A stretch of DNA of 64,000 nucleotides from Mantis religiosa (lineage: Eukaryota > Arthropoda > Insecta > Mantodea > Mantidae). How positions within the stretch are numbered: the stretch's first letter is position 1; the number at the start of each line of letters is the position of its first letter. The stretch spans positions 103,174,862-103,238,861 of the forward strand of contig CM060947.1 in NCBI GenBank assembly GCA_030765055.1, read 5' to 3'. The notes under the pieces were generated by a model. That model was not told the origin of the DNA. It saw only the letters and a list, made by a program, of their open reading frames with translations, and searched no databases. Made by a program: the position numbers and the translations under genes. Of this stretch, positions 24,858-36,339 are shown in pieces.

Positions 24858-25193
24858 TTTGTATATATCTATTGGTACCTAGATAAATAATATTTTAACT
24901 AATATATTTATTCTTTCTTCTTTCACTTATAAGTCCATCTCAATTTATAATTATAAATATTTATAATATATTACATTAACACTGATTACAATATGTATGT
25001 TTATATATATTATAAAAATTAATGTAGGTTTTACTTTGTCTACTACATAGATAGAGGAGGTAATGCAGACCTTACAAAAATTTTATATGAAAATTTTACG
25101 AAATATGTTTTAAGGCTCCTTGAATCCAAAAAGAAAGGAAAACAAGATAAAGTAAATTAATGTGTCCATCCATGTGTGTGAAAACATATAACA

Positions 25194-25194
<1 letters not shown>

Positions 25195-25256
<62 letters not shown>
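25195..25256. repeat. (TA)n microsatellite
   Basis: About 30 TA units without interruption. Confidence 0.95.
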
Positions 25257-25259
<3 letters not shown>

Positions 25260-25429
25260 CATATACATGTGTTAAATAATTTAATACCATTTCCGGGATT
25301 TGAAATACAGATCTACTATCAGGAGATTGTCCTATCATAAAGGTAAAGATTGTAGTTTCCCTTTATAGGGCAAGGGTCTCCTACCTTCTATTAGGGAGAG
25401 CTCAGTGCTACCTACAGTTAATCCTTCTA

Positions 25430-26553
25430 CAAGGGACACTATTTATATTTTGAACCTTGGCAACTCTGAATGTTGTAGGTACTATCTGACATTTCCAATG
25501 GAAAGTTAGACATTGTTGACCATAATCTACTTCAAACATTTTGTCAATAGAGCATTATTTGTTTTGTTTACATTAACTTGAAAATTGTCTCATCAAAAAC
25601 ATGGAATTAACTTGTGAAACTGTTTGTGCAATGATTATTACAACTTTTGATGTGGATTATCAAGACAAGAGTGCATCAATAATCTAACTTCCACATTTGG
25701 AGATAAAGCTCCATGCTTTGCCACTGTGAAATGCTGATATAACAAGTTTAATCATGGCCACCATTCACTCAATGATGAAGTTCGTGAAGGTCATCCAAAA
25801 TCAGTTATGCCAGAAAACATTGCTGTGCAAAAACAAAGAATGCAAGATCATCATACGACATATTGGGAGATTGAGACAACCCTAGGCTTTAGTTCCACCA
25901 GCATGTATAAAATATTGCATGATCATTTGGCTATGAAAAAGGTTTGCTCTAGTTGGATCCCAAATAATTTGATGCAATCTCAAAAATCTGCTTGTGTTGA
26001 TTGGTGTGCAAAAATGCTCAAGAAATACAATGGTGGTACCTCAAAAGACATATAAAATTGTAACAGGTGACAAATCATGTATCTTTGCGCATGAACTGGA
26101 ATGTAAACAGCAATCGACTGTATGGGTGTTTCAAAATGAACCATTTGTTTACCGGAAGTATTTGTTGAAGTAAGGAAAACCAACAAGAACCATAGGATCA
26201 TTCATCAAGACAGTGCTAGTGCACACACATCTCGTCTAACAACAGAGTATTTGAAGGCTCAAAAAATCAAATTGATGGGTCATACGCCATACAGTCCTGA
26301 TTTGGCACCCAATGACTTCATTTGGTTCCCAAACATCAAGAATAAATTGCATAGATAATGATTTTCTTTGGCAGATGTCGTTGATGCCTTCAAAAACTAT
26401 GTTCTGGAGATGTCTCAAGAAGACTGGAATAAATTTGACCAATGGTTCAAACTGATGCAAAAGTGTATTGATCATAAAGGAGAATATTTTGAAAAATAAT
26501 AAAGCAGTTTTCAATTTGTTTTATTAGGCTCAAAATATAAATAGTGCCCCTTG
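25430..26553 (+). mobile_element. mariner element with TIRs and TA duplication
   Basis: The left TIR starts CAAGGGACACTATTTATATT, and the right TIR (26528-26553) is its reverse complement with two substitutions. TA flanks both ends (25428-25429; 26554-26555). Length is 1124 bp, close to a full mariner. The transposase inside is broken by stops. Confidence 0.85.
25590..26500 (+). pseudogene. mariner transposase, frameshifted
   Basis: Readable parts in order: SSTSMYKILHDHLAMKKVCS (helix-turn-helix and linker), VTGDKSCIFAHELECKQQ (the first catalytic Asp region, D-E-T-W replaced by D-K-S-C), IHQDSASAHTSRL (second Asp kept), and HTPYSPDLAPNDFIWFPNIK (third Asp in DLAPND, as DD34D). At least three frameshifts and several stops. 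Confidence 0.82.
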
Positions 26554-27116
26554 TAAGCTTGCTTTACAGTTGTCAACTACAGTTGTATTAATATCTATTC
26601 CTTATTACATGTTTGTCTTTGATTCTGGCCCATGCTATTTTATTAATGACTAAGTACTTCTGTACATATCAACTTCTGCACTTTGTTATAGGCTTTGTAC
26701 TTTTCACTGACTTTGAACTTAAAAGCTACTCTCTCTTGTCTGAACACTCTTTAGTCTTTTTCTGGTAGTATGTCTTTTCATTTTGTCTGTCTTACGTCCA
26801 GGTCCACTGGACACCAGCTACCTTCTGGAAGTCGTGTGACATGGCTATTATAAAAAAAATATATATATTTACATGAATTTCATAAGAATTGTTTGTATAC
26901 CCTATAATAAAGTGGACAAAATGTATATGAGTGTAACACTTTTTATTCTTGTTTCTGAAAATGGCATGTCCCTGTTTTTGTTAAGTTTTAAGGGAGACAG
27001 ACACTGTTGTAAACTGCCAAAACAGCTGTAATGAGAATCAATAGAAAAAATGTAAAGTGAGCCGTTAAGTCGGTCCTTCGGCCTGTCATTAGATATTACA
27101 GGACAATGCTTTTGAA

Positions 27117-27118
<2 letters not shown>

Positions 27119-27154
<36 letters not shown>
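27119..27154. repeat. (AT)n microsatellite
   Basis: An uninterrupted AT run. Confidence 0.95.
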
Positions 27155-27157
<3 letters not shown>

Positions 27158-27359
27158 TCTGCCAGTGTGAAAAAATTGGTTGTTCTCTTTGTTCTCATTT
27201 AATTTGTTTAACCAAGAGACCATATCAGAAAGATAAAAGCTGACCATAGTAAAATTGCAGTTCTTGATAAAATATAAGGCTTTGCAAATAATTTTTGTAG
27301 CCATAAATGTTTTCTAAACATTGGCTGCTATGTTGTATGTTCCAGTTTTTTGAACAGTA

Positions 27360-27505
27360 TATATTGATTGAAGAAAACTATTTGTAGTTGGTTTTTTAAA
27401 TACTTTGTCATTTACATTTTGTATAAATGACGAAGTATTAAAAAAAAAAAAACCTCATGTTTTTTAAATTAATTTTGACATCATTGTTACTAAATTCTTC
27501 CAATC
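27360..27505. repeat. PLE family D mini-element remnant
   Basis: It begins AAAACTATTTGTAGTTGG and ends with the family D edge (AATTTTGACATCATTGTTAC). The two halves form a partial inverted repeat around an internally deleted centre; the hammerhead part is lost. Confidence 0.55.
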
Positions 27506-28077
27506 ACACTAGTATACGTTGAATTATTGTTTGTCAAATGACCCAGTGTATGAGGATGTGAGCTATTTCCTACCATAAACGCTCTTAGCCACTCAGTTCA
27601 TGTCTGTGTTGTCTGGTTAAATACATACTTATTACTGCTTTACATTTTATTTTAATTTTATTTTTACATTTACACTTCTTTCTTGCATGCATATACAGTT
27701 GAACTACATATTGTTTTCTGTTTGTGGTGAAATGATCAAATTACTTGCAATGCGTGCAGCCAAAGCATAAGGTAATTGAATCACAATAACAAGGTTTACA
27801 GAAAACAATGAGCCTATAGTACCTAGGGGTCATCAATGACAAATGTATTAATCTGTCTGGCATGAATTTTAGTTTCTTAAATTGAAATGTGTCAAAAATA
27901 ACCAAAATGGACCAGAGTATTTTGCAGCTTACGTATTTATGTATTGCAGAATTTCATAAGCATAAATCTTTTCAAGAAGAAAAATATGAATTTACTGTAT
28001 GAAACAACCAAGATATGACATTGAAAATTATGTACTACATAATTATAGGAAACTAATATGGCTTTCTTCTTTATCAG

Positions 28078-28251
28078 GAAGTCAAGTAGTGTTGTGAAGG
28101 AGTTTGAAACAACAAACAGAACTATAAAGATGAGCTTGCCTGAAATATTGTCACCACTTCAAAGAATTGGAAAGCTAGTTCGACGGTTCATGGGACAACC
28201 CTCTCCCAGATCTTCAGTGGAATATGCAGAGCTGCTTCTAAAACTATCCAG
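28078..28251 (+). CDS. MDN1: midasin (MDN1) exon, linker region
   Basis: The acceptor is tttatcag and the donor CCAG|GTAATT, phase 2 in and out. It encodes 58 residues (KSSSVVKEFETTNRTIKM, LVRRFMGQPSP, AELLLKLS). The frame is also open for 20 bases upstream of the acceptor, so the ATG at 28058 is not a real start. Frame continuity on both sides supports the exon. Confidence 0.76.
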
Positions 28252-28716
28252 GTAATTTTTTATATCCACCCAGATATTTAGATAATCTTTTTAATCCAAC
28301 AGTTTGAACTGTAGTACCTAGGCTTCAAGTAAACTTTAAAGTCAGTCGGAAAGTAGTTGTTTTTCTTAACATACTTTGATTAGTGCACTTTTTGCATTTA
28401 AAACTGTTAATAATCTGTGCCATAAGATAATATTTCATGGGAATAATTTAAAAGTATGACTGCTGTGTTTTCCTGTCTTCATGTACCTAAAGTAAGGATC
28501 CCAGATGTTTTGTACTGGACATTTCTGCTTTCAGACAGTTTTGTTTCCAATCTGTCAAGAAAGACAAAAAATAATACTTTCAAGCCTTTGATCTTTTTTT
28601 TTTAAAAAAAAATAAAAAGGTTAAAAATGTCTATCCCCCTTGTGTACTACTTCAGCAGTGTTCTGTACCAGTAGGAGCATTTGCAAAACTATATAGTTTG
28701 AAAAAAGCACTTGGAT

Positions 28717-28964
28717 CATGCATGCTTGGAGGAACTTAGTAACAGTGGCATCAAAATTAATTGAAAAAAGCTATACGTAGTTGGTTTTTTGACACTTTGT
28801 TACTTATATTTTATATTATTGAGGGACTAGTTCCGGCAGCCATCGCTTCCATTTTCAGTTGGATAGAAGTTGAAAATGGAAGCGATGGTTCTGAAACTAG
28901 TCCCTCAATATTAAAATGTAGGTGACGAAGCGTCAAGAAACCAACAACAATAGTTCTTTCAATT
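28717..28964. mobile_element. palindromic mini-PLE, family D
   Basis: Two inverted copies of the family D terminus meet near 28863. A family D edge sequence (GGAGGAACTTAGTAACAGTG) forms a one-sided extension on the left. Flanks AAAGCACTTGGAT (28704-28716) and AAAGCTCTTGAT (28965-28976) look like a diverged target duplication. Both arms carry a hammerhead-like motif with the palindrome ACTAGT, but the CTGANGA core is mutated. Confidence 0.65.
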
Positions 28965-29699
28965 AAAGCTCTTGATATTTTAAAAATATTGAAAAGTCTA
29001 ATCATGTTGGCAATTATACCTACCTCAAAAATCAGCTGTGTTGTGAACCATTGAAATATGTCATATGCATAGAATCTACTAGAAATGGGACTGACTGCTG
29101 TTGCCTTGTCTTATTATCCTTTCGACTTTCTTAATAATAGCTCACTATGCAATTCGTTCAATTGTTTTTCCTCCCTCCACTATTTGAATAGATGAGCAAC
29201 TTAGCAACATACTATTTAGGAAAACGTACTGGATCAGGGATCGGTGGGGGAATTGAACTTGCAATCATACACACATGATAAGCTTTCTTTAATATTAAAT
29301 TTAAATTTATTGGGAGTCGATTAATGACACAAAACAACACTTTTAAATTTTCCCGGAACTAGTTTCATAGGCCTTCCCTCTATCATCAACCGGGCATCGA
29401 CTGGTTCTCCTTGGTGTAGCTGGCAATATTTTGTCATCAGTCTCCTCTGGTGGCAGTTCGAGGAACTTGCTGAACAAATCTTTCTGGGGGATGTCGAAAT
29501 TGAATACTTTGTTCCTATTTTTTGAAATAAAGACTTGTTCCCATGTGGACAATTCTTGTCTTCCTGTTGTATGTTTTAGTAATTTTGGTTCCGGATTTAT
29601 GTTGTGGTTTTTTTCCCAAAAATGTTGGCAACTGCTGATTTTTCTAATGAATGTCATCACTTGAAATTTCAGATTACATCAAACTAACCAAATTATGCA

Positions 29700-30878
29700 T
29701 ATAACAGAATTTCTTCCAGTTTCAAACAAAATATTTCCATCAAACTTCTGGTTTAGCAATGGGCAACCCCTTATCACCCTTCCTGGCCGATCTGTACATG
29801 ATTGCACTAGAAATAAGGATCACTAAAGGTTTCCCATGGATGTTCAAACTCTGGCAAAGATATGTAGATGACATATTTGCCATTGTGCCAAAAAAACACA
29901 TCGGTGATGCACTAAAACTTTTATATATTCAAGAAAAAAGCATCAAGTTCACTGTAGAAGTTGAAAAAGACGAGTATTTACCATTTTTAGATCTAAAAAT
30001 AATCAGAAATAAAAATGGAATAAACTTTGGCATTTACAGAAAACCACCACAGACAGACAAACTACATAAAAGCTAATGGCTACAATCCAAGATCCCACAA
30101 ACAGGCAATCTTTAATAGTTTAGCACACAGACTGGTCAACATCCCTCTCACAGCAGAAGAATACAAAATAGAATACAACAAAATTATTGAAATAGCACAG
30201 AAAAATGACTTTCCCAAATCTCTAGTAGACAAAAAAGTGAACTTAGCAAAAAAGAAGAAACTACTAAAGGAAACCACAACCCTCTCAGCTACAAAAACTA
30301 AAATGATCTTCAAAAAATTCACTTACCATCCATGGGCCTTTGATAAATTCAAAAAAGTCTTCAAAAAACAAAACATTCAACTAGCACCAGTGAACCATTA
30401 CTCCTTAAAAAACCTAATTTGCTCAAACATCAAAGATGCCATTCCATCTAACAAAAAATCTGGGATATATCAAATTGAATGCTGTGACTGCAGTCAAATT
30501 TATATTGGAAAAACCAAAAGAAATTTAGGAACAAGAGCAAATGAACACTTTAGGAACATAAAATACAAACAATTAGAAAAATCAGCAGTTGCCACAAATT
30601 TTTGGGAAAAGAACCACAACATAAATCCGGAACCAAAGTTACTAAAACATACAACAGGAAAACAAGAACTGTCCACATGGGAACAAATCTTTATTTCAAA
30701 AAATAGGAACAAAGTATTCAATTTCGACATCCCCCAGAAAGATTTGTTTAGCAAGTTCCTCGAACTGCCACCAGAGGAGACTGATGTCAAAATATTGCCA
30801 GCTACACCAAGGAGAACCAGTCGATGTCCGGTTGATGATAGAGGGAAGGCCTCTGAAACTAGTTCTGGGAAAATTTAA
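29700..30878 (+). pseudogene. PLE-B reverse transcriptase and GIY-YIG endonuclease, one frameshift
   Basis: The first open part (29759-30076) covers GNPLSPFLADLYM, RYVDDIFAIVPKKH (both active-site Asp) and FLDLKIIRNK. A frameshift near 30050 leads to the 283-codon remainder: palm/thumb, then KSGIYQIECCDCSQIYIGKT with the GIY, CxxC and YIG elements intact, TRANEHFRNIKYKQLEKSAV, and the C-terminal WEQIFISKNRNKVFNFDIP. The endonuclease looks intact; the N-terminal half is absent. A related endonuclease tail in inverted orientation is at 29343-29660. Confidence 0.85.
30824..30872 (+). ncRNA. hammerhead-like motif of PLE-B copy
   Basis: Helix I CCGG (30828-30831) pairs with CTGG (30865-30868). 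The core reads TTGATGA (one change from CTGATGA), then a T and an AGAGG/CCTCT-type helix II, GAA (30855-30857), palindrome ACTAGT, and U-type cleavage position 30864. The inverted partner lies at 29350-29392. Confidence 0.6.
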
Positions 30879-31089
30879 AAGTAAGTGTTGTTTAGTGTCA
30901 TTATTCGACTCCCAATAAATTTAATTTATACAACAACACTGCAGTCAACACTTCCATGAAAGGATTTCTTGAATATATTTGGAAAATATAGGATTATATA
31001 ACACATAGGAGAACAAAAGAGATTTAACATGAAAAAACAACTAAGGAGGATGCTATTGATTGACCCTGATGTGAAAATAGTAATAACTC

Positions 31090-31091
<2 letters not shown>

Positions 31092-31163
<72 letters not shown>
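31092..31163. repeat. (AC)n microsatellite
   Basis: About 35 AC units. The Cys/Val and Thr/His repeat frames here are artefacts of the repeat. Confidence 0.95.
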
Positions 31164-31165
<2 letters not shown>

Positions 31166-31655
31166 CACGAGGGAGAGAGAGCAATTGTCACAGGACATGG
31201 AGAGCTCCAGTCATACCGCCATCGATTTGCTTTACTAGATAGCCCAGTATGCAAATGTCAAGAAGAGGACCAAACAGTAGACCTCATAATATTCCGATGT
31301 CCAATCATAAACAAAGAACCAAAATGATCAGGAATATAAAGCAGACAATGCGCGTGGCCCATTACCAAAGAGGAACTTATTAACACACATCTAACATATT
31401 TCGTCAAATTTGTTAAATCAATAAACTTCAGAGATATAGAGTAGGCAAATGAAACATAAAAATTCAATAAAACTGCTAATTAATTGCAACTATTTTAATA
31501 AAAATATTGTAGTAAACATTTTAATACAAATACAAGATATGTAAAATCATTGTAAATTTGTTGTAAAAGTTGTATATAATGTAAATAAAAGAAGGCATGT
31601 AGCTTTCCTAAGGAATGGGGCATTCCAGGTAAAATAAAAAAAAAAAACACACACC
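31164..31655 (+). mobile_element. LINE 3' end (RNase H tail and 3' UTR), copy 1
   Basis: The first 160 bases read TGHGELQSYRHRFALLDSP and CKCQEEDQTVDLIIFRCPII, the C-terminal RNase H-like and 'C.C...E...H.....C' region of Jockey/I-type LINEs. It is followed by an AT-rich 3' UTR that ends in AAAATAAAAAAAAAAAAC. The AC microsatellite abuts the start. Confidence 0.7.
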
Positions 31656-32013
31656 CACACAATATTCCAATGTCCAACCATAAACAAACAAAGAACCGAA
31701 ATCATCAAGAAAATAAAAAGCATTCAATGCGCGTGGCCCATTACCAAAGAGGAACTTACTAACACATATGTATCATATTTCGTCAAATTTGTTAAATCAA
31801 TAAACTTCAGAGATATAGAGTAGCAAATGCATAAAAATTCAATAAAACTGCTAATTAATTGCAACTATTTTAATAAGAATATTGTAAAATATTGTAGGAA
31901 ACATTTTAATACAAATACAAGATATGTAAAATCATTGTAAAATTATTGTAAAAGTTGTATATAATGTAAATAAAAGAAGGCATGTAGTATTCCTAAGGAA
32001 TGGGGCATGCCAG

Positions 32014-32044
<31 letters not shown>
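31656..32044 (+). mobile_element. LINE 3' end, copy 2 in tandem, poly(A) tail
   Basis: It repeats about 370 bases of copy 1 (from AATATTCCAATGTCCAACCA) with few differences and ends in a poly(A) run of about 25 bases (32019-32044). The two copies lie head to tail with only the first tail between them. Confidence 0.75.
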
Positions 32045-32419
32045 CCACACAAATTCTCAAAATTACATTCAAAATTTCTGAATGTTTACCAAACATGAAA
32101 TAACCCTTTAAATATATACATTCAAAGAAAATTCCCATTTGGCCTTGGTCTGGAGGAAAGATCTTGCCTAAAAACCTGGCATTCCACAAAGCTGTCCTCC
32201 CACAAGATGCATTCAACTATGGCATAAATCACAGTTTTAGTCATTCTTTATAAATGACCCAGGAAAATCATTCTGCAATTGTCTTTTAACTTAGTTCAAA
32301 AATTTATCTCAAATAAGCGTGATCAAAACTCAAGCAAATGTCTGAAACAAACAGTTCGAAACTCTCACCCTGAACCTGGTTAATACGAGTTGAAGCAGAA
32401 GACATCCTGGTGTCTGGAA

Positions 32420-32876
32420 CCTTCCAACTGCAAATGCCCCCCTTGACATTCACATAATGCTGATCCACTGGTGACTAGATGTAGTGATATGCATTTTACC
32501 ATAATGCCCTGGCGATATTCTCTTGAATGACCAAGCATAGGATGTCAAGTAGCTTTGATTCTGTAATACTCCTTTACCTTGTAGACTGTCGTATCCCTCC
32601 ATAGCTATGACAGCATTGAGTTCCTAGTACTAGACCGTACTGTTCTGTCGACTACTGTGTTTTAACTGCCCTCTTTCGGCACTACCGCCGTACTGCTCCA
32701 GAGACTCCCTGTCCTGCCGACAAACTGCCCGAGTTGGACAGACTCCCTGTTTTCTCGAATGAGAGGGGTTTATATAGTGCCTGCGGGACGAAGCTGGGTA
32801 AGACGGGCTGACAGCACAAAATTTCTTCGGGCTGCCCAGTTCTATGTATATCGACGTTGAGGTAACGACCATAACA
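32420..32876 (-). mobile_element. possible solo LTR
   Basis: On the minus strand the sequence begins TGTTATGGTCGTTACC at 32876, has a TATA-like CACTATATAAACC about 110 bases in, and is GC-richer than the intron. The other end and a target duplication could not be fixed, so the boundary at 32420 is approximate. Confidence 0.3.
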
Positions 32877-33075
32877 TTATACTGCTTCCAGGAAGGGAAT
32901 CAAAATGTAAGCATGAAATCTCTATATCAGGGATTCAACTTGTGGATTAAGCATGTGGTTTGTTAATGATCAGTGAAACAGTAATTTAAACGTGTTGTGG
33001 ATCATTAAGTTTATTCCTGTTTACGTATGTTGTGCTAATGTTTTGATGGTCAGACTGTACTGCACCTGTACAGTC

Positions 33076-33230
33076 ATCTGAGCCGTAGATGCAAACGATG
33101 ATTTGCGAAACATGTCCTCAAAATAGGTACGAAAGTGAAGCATATATGTAATAAATACGACTCATCTAAAAATTAATAATTTTTCGCTTCACTGTGGTGT
33201 TCCAATACAGTTAAATCTCGATATATTAAT
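33076..33230 (+). repeat. solo terminal repeat of PLE family C
   Basis: Matches the 5' terminal repeat and leader of the intact PLE (58990-59135), including the hammerhead-like segment at 33080-33121 (GAG, CCGTAGA, GCAAA/TTTGC stem, GAA, ACATGT, C, CTC) and the CGCTTCACTGTGGTGTTCCA leader. Confidence 0.7.
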
Positions 33231-33580
33231 TTTCATATTCTATTAATTGGAAGTTTTGAACATTGACGTTAATCACCTTAATTGTACATCACTTATGTTT
33301 ACACTATACCCCACTTGTGAAAAATAAGAACATGTTTTGAGAATCTTGATCCCATCCTCGGGTAACAAGCAACTCAAACTCTTTCATAGACCTTTTAGTA
33401 ATATCCCTCACCAATAATTGGAAGTTTTTGAACGGTGAAGCTAACCACATTAATAGAATGTAGTGTATGTTTACACTTTACTTTTGGAAACTTGAAACAG
33501 GTTTTAGGAATCTTTACCCCCATCCTCAGCTAACTACCAACAAACCTCCAGCAAGTGGGTGTTAGAATGTGAGTAAGTTT
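33231..33580 (-). repeat. two tandem, diverged PLE-like terminal segments
   Basis: Two units of about 180 bases start TTAATTGGAAGTTTTGAAC and AATAATTGGAAGTTTTTGAA. Each ends in a minus-strand hammerhead-like piece (CCGAGGATGGGATCAAG; CTGAGGATGGGGGTAAAG) followed by AAAACATGTTC or AAAACCTGTTTC. They are too diverged to date. Confidence 0.45.
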
Positions 33581-33634
33581 CCTGAAATATTCAAAGTATA
33601 AAAATTGAATGAAGCGTAGAGATAGTGAAGCACA

Positions 33635-34078
33635 AGTTAAAATAAATGTGAATCCAGAAGATATTGACACATTGCTTCACTTACACTTTCTTTCACAGGA
33701 CATGTTTCAAGAGCTGTTGCTTCCATCATCAGCTGAGTCTCGACTAGATCAAATTGCAGTGTTTTCCTACTTCGTGTCGCCAGTAGATGGCATGATGTAT
33801 ATGGGGAAAAAATCTTCATTAATAAAAATCGTCATAGAATCATGAATTTCGAACATCTCTGACAAATACACCGAACATACAAACATACATACAAACCACC
33901 GGACATCTCTGACAAATACATCATGCCATCTACCAGCGACACGAAGGAGGAAAACACTACAGTTTGTACTAGTCGAGACTCAGCTGATGATGGGAGAACA
34001 GCTCTTGAACCATGTCCTGTGATAAACAGTATAAATGATGCAATGTAACAATATCTTCTCGATTCACTTTTATTTCGT
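33635..34078 (+). mobile_element. short inverted-terminus copy of PLE family A
   Basis: The left arm (33643-33735) is the inverted terminal repeat of family A; the right arm (33965-34075) is the direct one with CTGATGATGGGAG and GAACCATGTCC. Between them is an endonuclease C-terminal scrap (WGKKSSLIKIV, EHL, then ISDKYI). No clear target duplication. Confidence 0.65.
33978..34022 (+). ncRNA. hammerhead-like motif of the short PLE-A copy
   Basis: CAG|CTGATGA at 33981-33990, an imperfect helix II, then GAACCATGTC|CTG. The GAAA box has become GAAC and the helix III palindrome is broken, so it is probably inactive. Confidence 0.5.
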
Positions 34079-34303
34079 GAAATATGTATTTCAATTTTTC
34101 AAAGTAAGTGAGATAAAGTATAAACATAACCAACAATTAATCTTTAAAAAGCTAATTTACCTGTTTTGATGAGACAGAGCTTCTGTGTGCTTTTTGTTTT
34201 GAGATCTATAATTGTGAACAAAACAATTTCATTCATTCTGTGATCAATTGATAATACACACCCATGTAAATGTATCATTCTGTTTTGTTTTTTTTAATTT
34301 CAG

Positions 34304-34458
34304 GATTTCGGACATTTTAAATATATGGCAGGAAGATAAACCTACTTGGAAATCTTGTGTAGGTTTCCTTAGCACCCAGAAGGGCGTGCAAGCCTGGCAA
34401 ACCGTTGTATCAGCATATAGCTCATTATTAGCAGATGGAAATATTAGCTTCAGTGAAG
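34304..34458 (+). CDS. MDN1: midasin (MDN1) exon, linker region
   Basis: The acceptor is tttaatttcag, behind a T-rich tract, and the donor GAAG|GTAATG, phase 2 in and phase 1 out. The 52 residues include ISDILNIWQEDKPTW and GVQAWQTVVSAYSSLLADG, which look like two amphipathic helices. No motif is visible; it is assigned by frame, phase and position. Confidence 0.74.
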
Positions 34459-34499
34459 GTAATGTGATGCTGGGTTATAAGTTTCTCTAAATTAATCTC

Positions 34500-35230
34500 C
34501 AGAAAGTTTAAGTCAAGTCTTCCTGTGAAGTGGTGTAGGTCCTCTTATTGAAATTCATTGTGTAATTGAATTTTATGAAATATGGTAACATATTGATGTG
34601 ATATGATAAATGGGACAAACATGACAGCACAAAGTTGCACTAAAGTTACTTTTTCACTAGAATTGTTAGTCCAATGCTAACTACAATCACTTTTACTTTT
34701 TACATTTTCACAGAGTGAACATTTAGTCTCATGCTCCTTTATGTCTGTTGCATGTACAAACGTGTGCTACTCAAACTTTGACGTTCACTAGTTGCAGAGC
34801 ATTACTCACTTTTAATTGCACAACTGCTCCAGCCAACTGATTCACAACTCTGATGCTCATTTTCAGCTCAGAACTAGCAATTCAATTGAAATGAACTTTG
34901 ACTGACAGAATGTTTGGGAAACCAACAGCTCCCAAATCAAAGTAATGGAATACTGTCAAAGTCAGATCTTCCAGATCTGCTGAAAAACATCTGCAACACC
35001 AGCGTGGAACAACAGAGGGGCTACCTCTAGCCGATTACATCAGAGGGTGTCCTTTAGTATTGTATTTTTTCCTTCTCTTGACAGCAAACAAAAGTGGTGG
35101 AATGAGGTGACTCCACTTAACCCTTGCTACCACAGTGACATGATTTAAGTACTAAAGAAGATACATCGTGAGCTACTCTTGAATTCAGTCCTGGCTCTTT
35201 TACTGATACCAAACTTTTCTCTATTTGGAG
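34500..35230. other. intron sequence, nothing recognised
   Basis: Somewhat GC-richer between about 34660 and 35130, with short direct and inverted repetitions, but no LTR ends, TIRs or coding homology that I could establish. Confidence 0.35.
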
Positions 35231-35239
35231 TACTTCAAA

Positions 35240-35460
35240 TTTATCTTAGGATAGAAATTTAATCATTTTTTTCACACTAATCATGTGTAGGGTAAGATTT
35301 GAATACATAGTCAGATTGAAAAATTCAATGCCTTGGTTGGGATTTGAACCACGGACCTCCCAGTCTCTATCCAGTTGCTCTTAACCTTTGAGCTACCATG
35401 GCCAATGTGCCATCATGACATTAAATTCACCAACCGACATGTGTTTGCCAGTAGACCACT
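35240..35460 (-). mobile_element. tRNA-derived SINE, family 1, minus strand
   Basis: Reverse-complement B-box (GGATTTGAACC, 35340-35350) and A-box region (GAGCTACCATGGCC, about 35391-35404), with the GGCATTGAATTTTTCAAT tail and the ACATGATTAGTGTG distal segment on the minus strand. Confidence 0.72.
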
Positions 35461-35461
35461 A

Positions 35462-35620
35462 TACAATGGTTAAGAGCAACGGGACAGAGACCAGGAGATC
35501 TGTGGTTCATATACTGGCCATGGCATTGAACTTTTCAATCTGGCTCTATCCATTCAAATCTTAGGCTACACACGGCTAGTGGAAAAATTGACTATACTTC
35601 CATAAATAACCTAATAGTGG
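35462..35620 (+). mobile_element. tRNA-derived SINE, family 1, partial
   Basis: It starts inside the tRNA-like part (GGTTAAGAGCAACGGGACAG), with a mutated B-box (GGTTCATATAC, 35504-35514), and keeps the full tail. It abuts the minus-strand copy, forming a head-to-head pair. Confidence 0.65.
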
Positions 35621-35682
35621 TAACTATTAGGTATGGGACTTACCAGAGTTGGTAAGTCACCCAAAAATTGTGCATATCTCAT

Positions 35683-35865
35683 TGTATGTGAAAGCCCCTA
35701 GTGGTTAACTGGGAAACATGAGTCAGTTGGAGAATTTAATGTCATGACAGCATGTTGGCCATGGTAGCTCAAAGGTGCTGTCCGGGAAATCCGTGGCTCA
35801 AATCCCAGCTATGGCATTGAATTTTTCAATCTATTTATCCTAGGGTACTTTAAATTTATCCTAGA
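35683..35865 (+). mobile_element. tRNA-derived SINE, family 1, internally deleted
   Basis: The leader (GAAAGCCCCTAGTGGTTAAC) and head (GGCCATGGTAGCTCAAAGG) are present. The anticodon-arm region is partly deleted; the B-box is GGCTCAAATCC; the tail is present. Confidence 0.65.
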
Positions 35866-36339
35866 GTTATATAATCTACATCCATGGTTATAATTAATGC
35901 ATATGACAACCGATTACCACTTCCATTTTAAATTTATGAATGTTGCTCCACTCTGCGCATTAATTTTATTTTCTACTTTACCATCATTGTTACTCTTATT
36001 ATTCAGTTATCATTATATGCCTTTTGGTAAAATCTAACCCAGTTCCATATCTCACTATGCCCTCACTTTAATTAAATATGTATTCCATGGGCTTCTTCAC
36101 TTACAGTTTACCCAGTTCTTTACTTAACCTTGTTACTCTTGGTAAATTTTCCATGACTTTGTTACATCAGTTTTTTCCTTATTAAGTACCAAATGTACCT
36201 TTCTGCTGATTATACTTTATTATCTGTTTTTAAAAATGTTTTAAACTTACTGTTATCTTTTTTCTTATTGTCTTTCCTTTCACTTTAAATATTAAAAGCA
36301 GAAGCATTATTAACAGTGAAGTGCTCTTCATTTTTGAGT

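Larger units (their letters stand above)
29296..30964 (+). mobile_element. Penelope-like element, family B, truncated, with target duplication
   Basis: TTTCTTTAATAT (29284-29295) and TTTCTTGAATAT (30965-30976) form a near-perfect duplication. The left part (to about 29660) is an inverted endonuclease C-terminus plus terminal repeat; the right part is a direct copy from mid-RT through the endonuclease. A segment of about 60 bases (TACAACAACACTGCAGTCAA...) after the right terminal repeat has no inverted partner, as in the other family B copies. Confidence 0.82.

Noticed and set aside
31024..31254. Cys/Val and Thr/His repeat frames
   Set aside because: They are translations of the AC microsatellite, as are the frames at 36558-36803; those at 25096-25338 and 27089-27304 come from TA/AT repeats.
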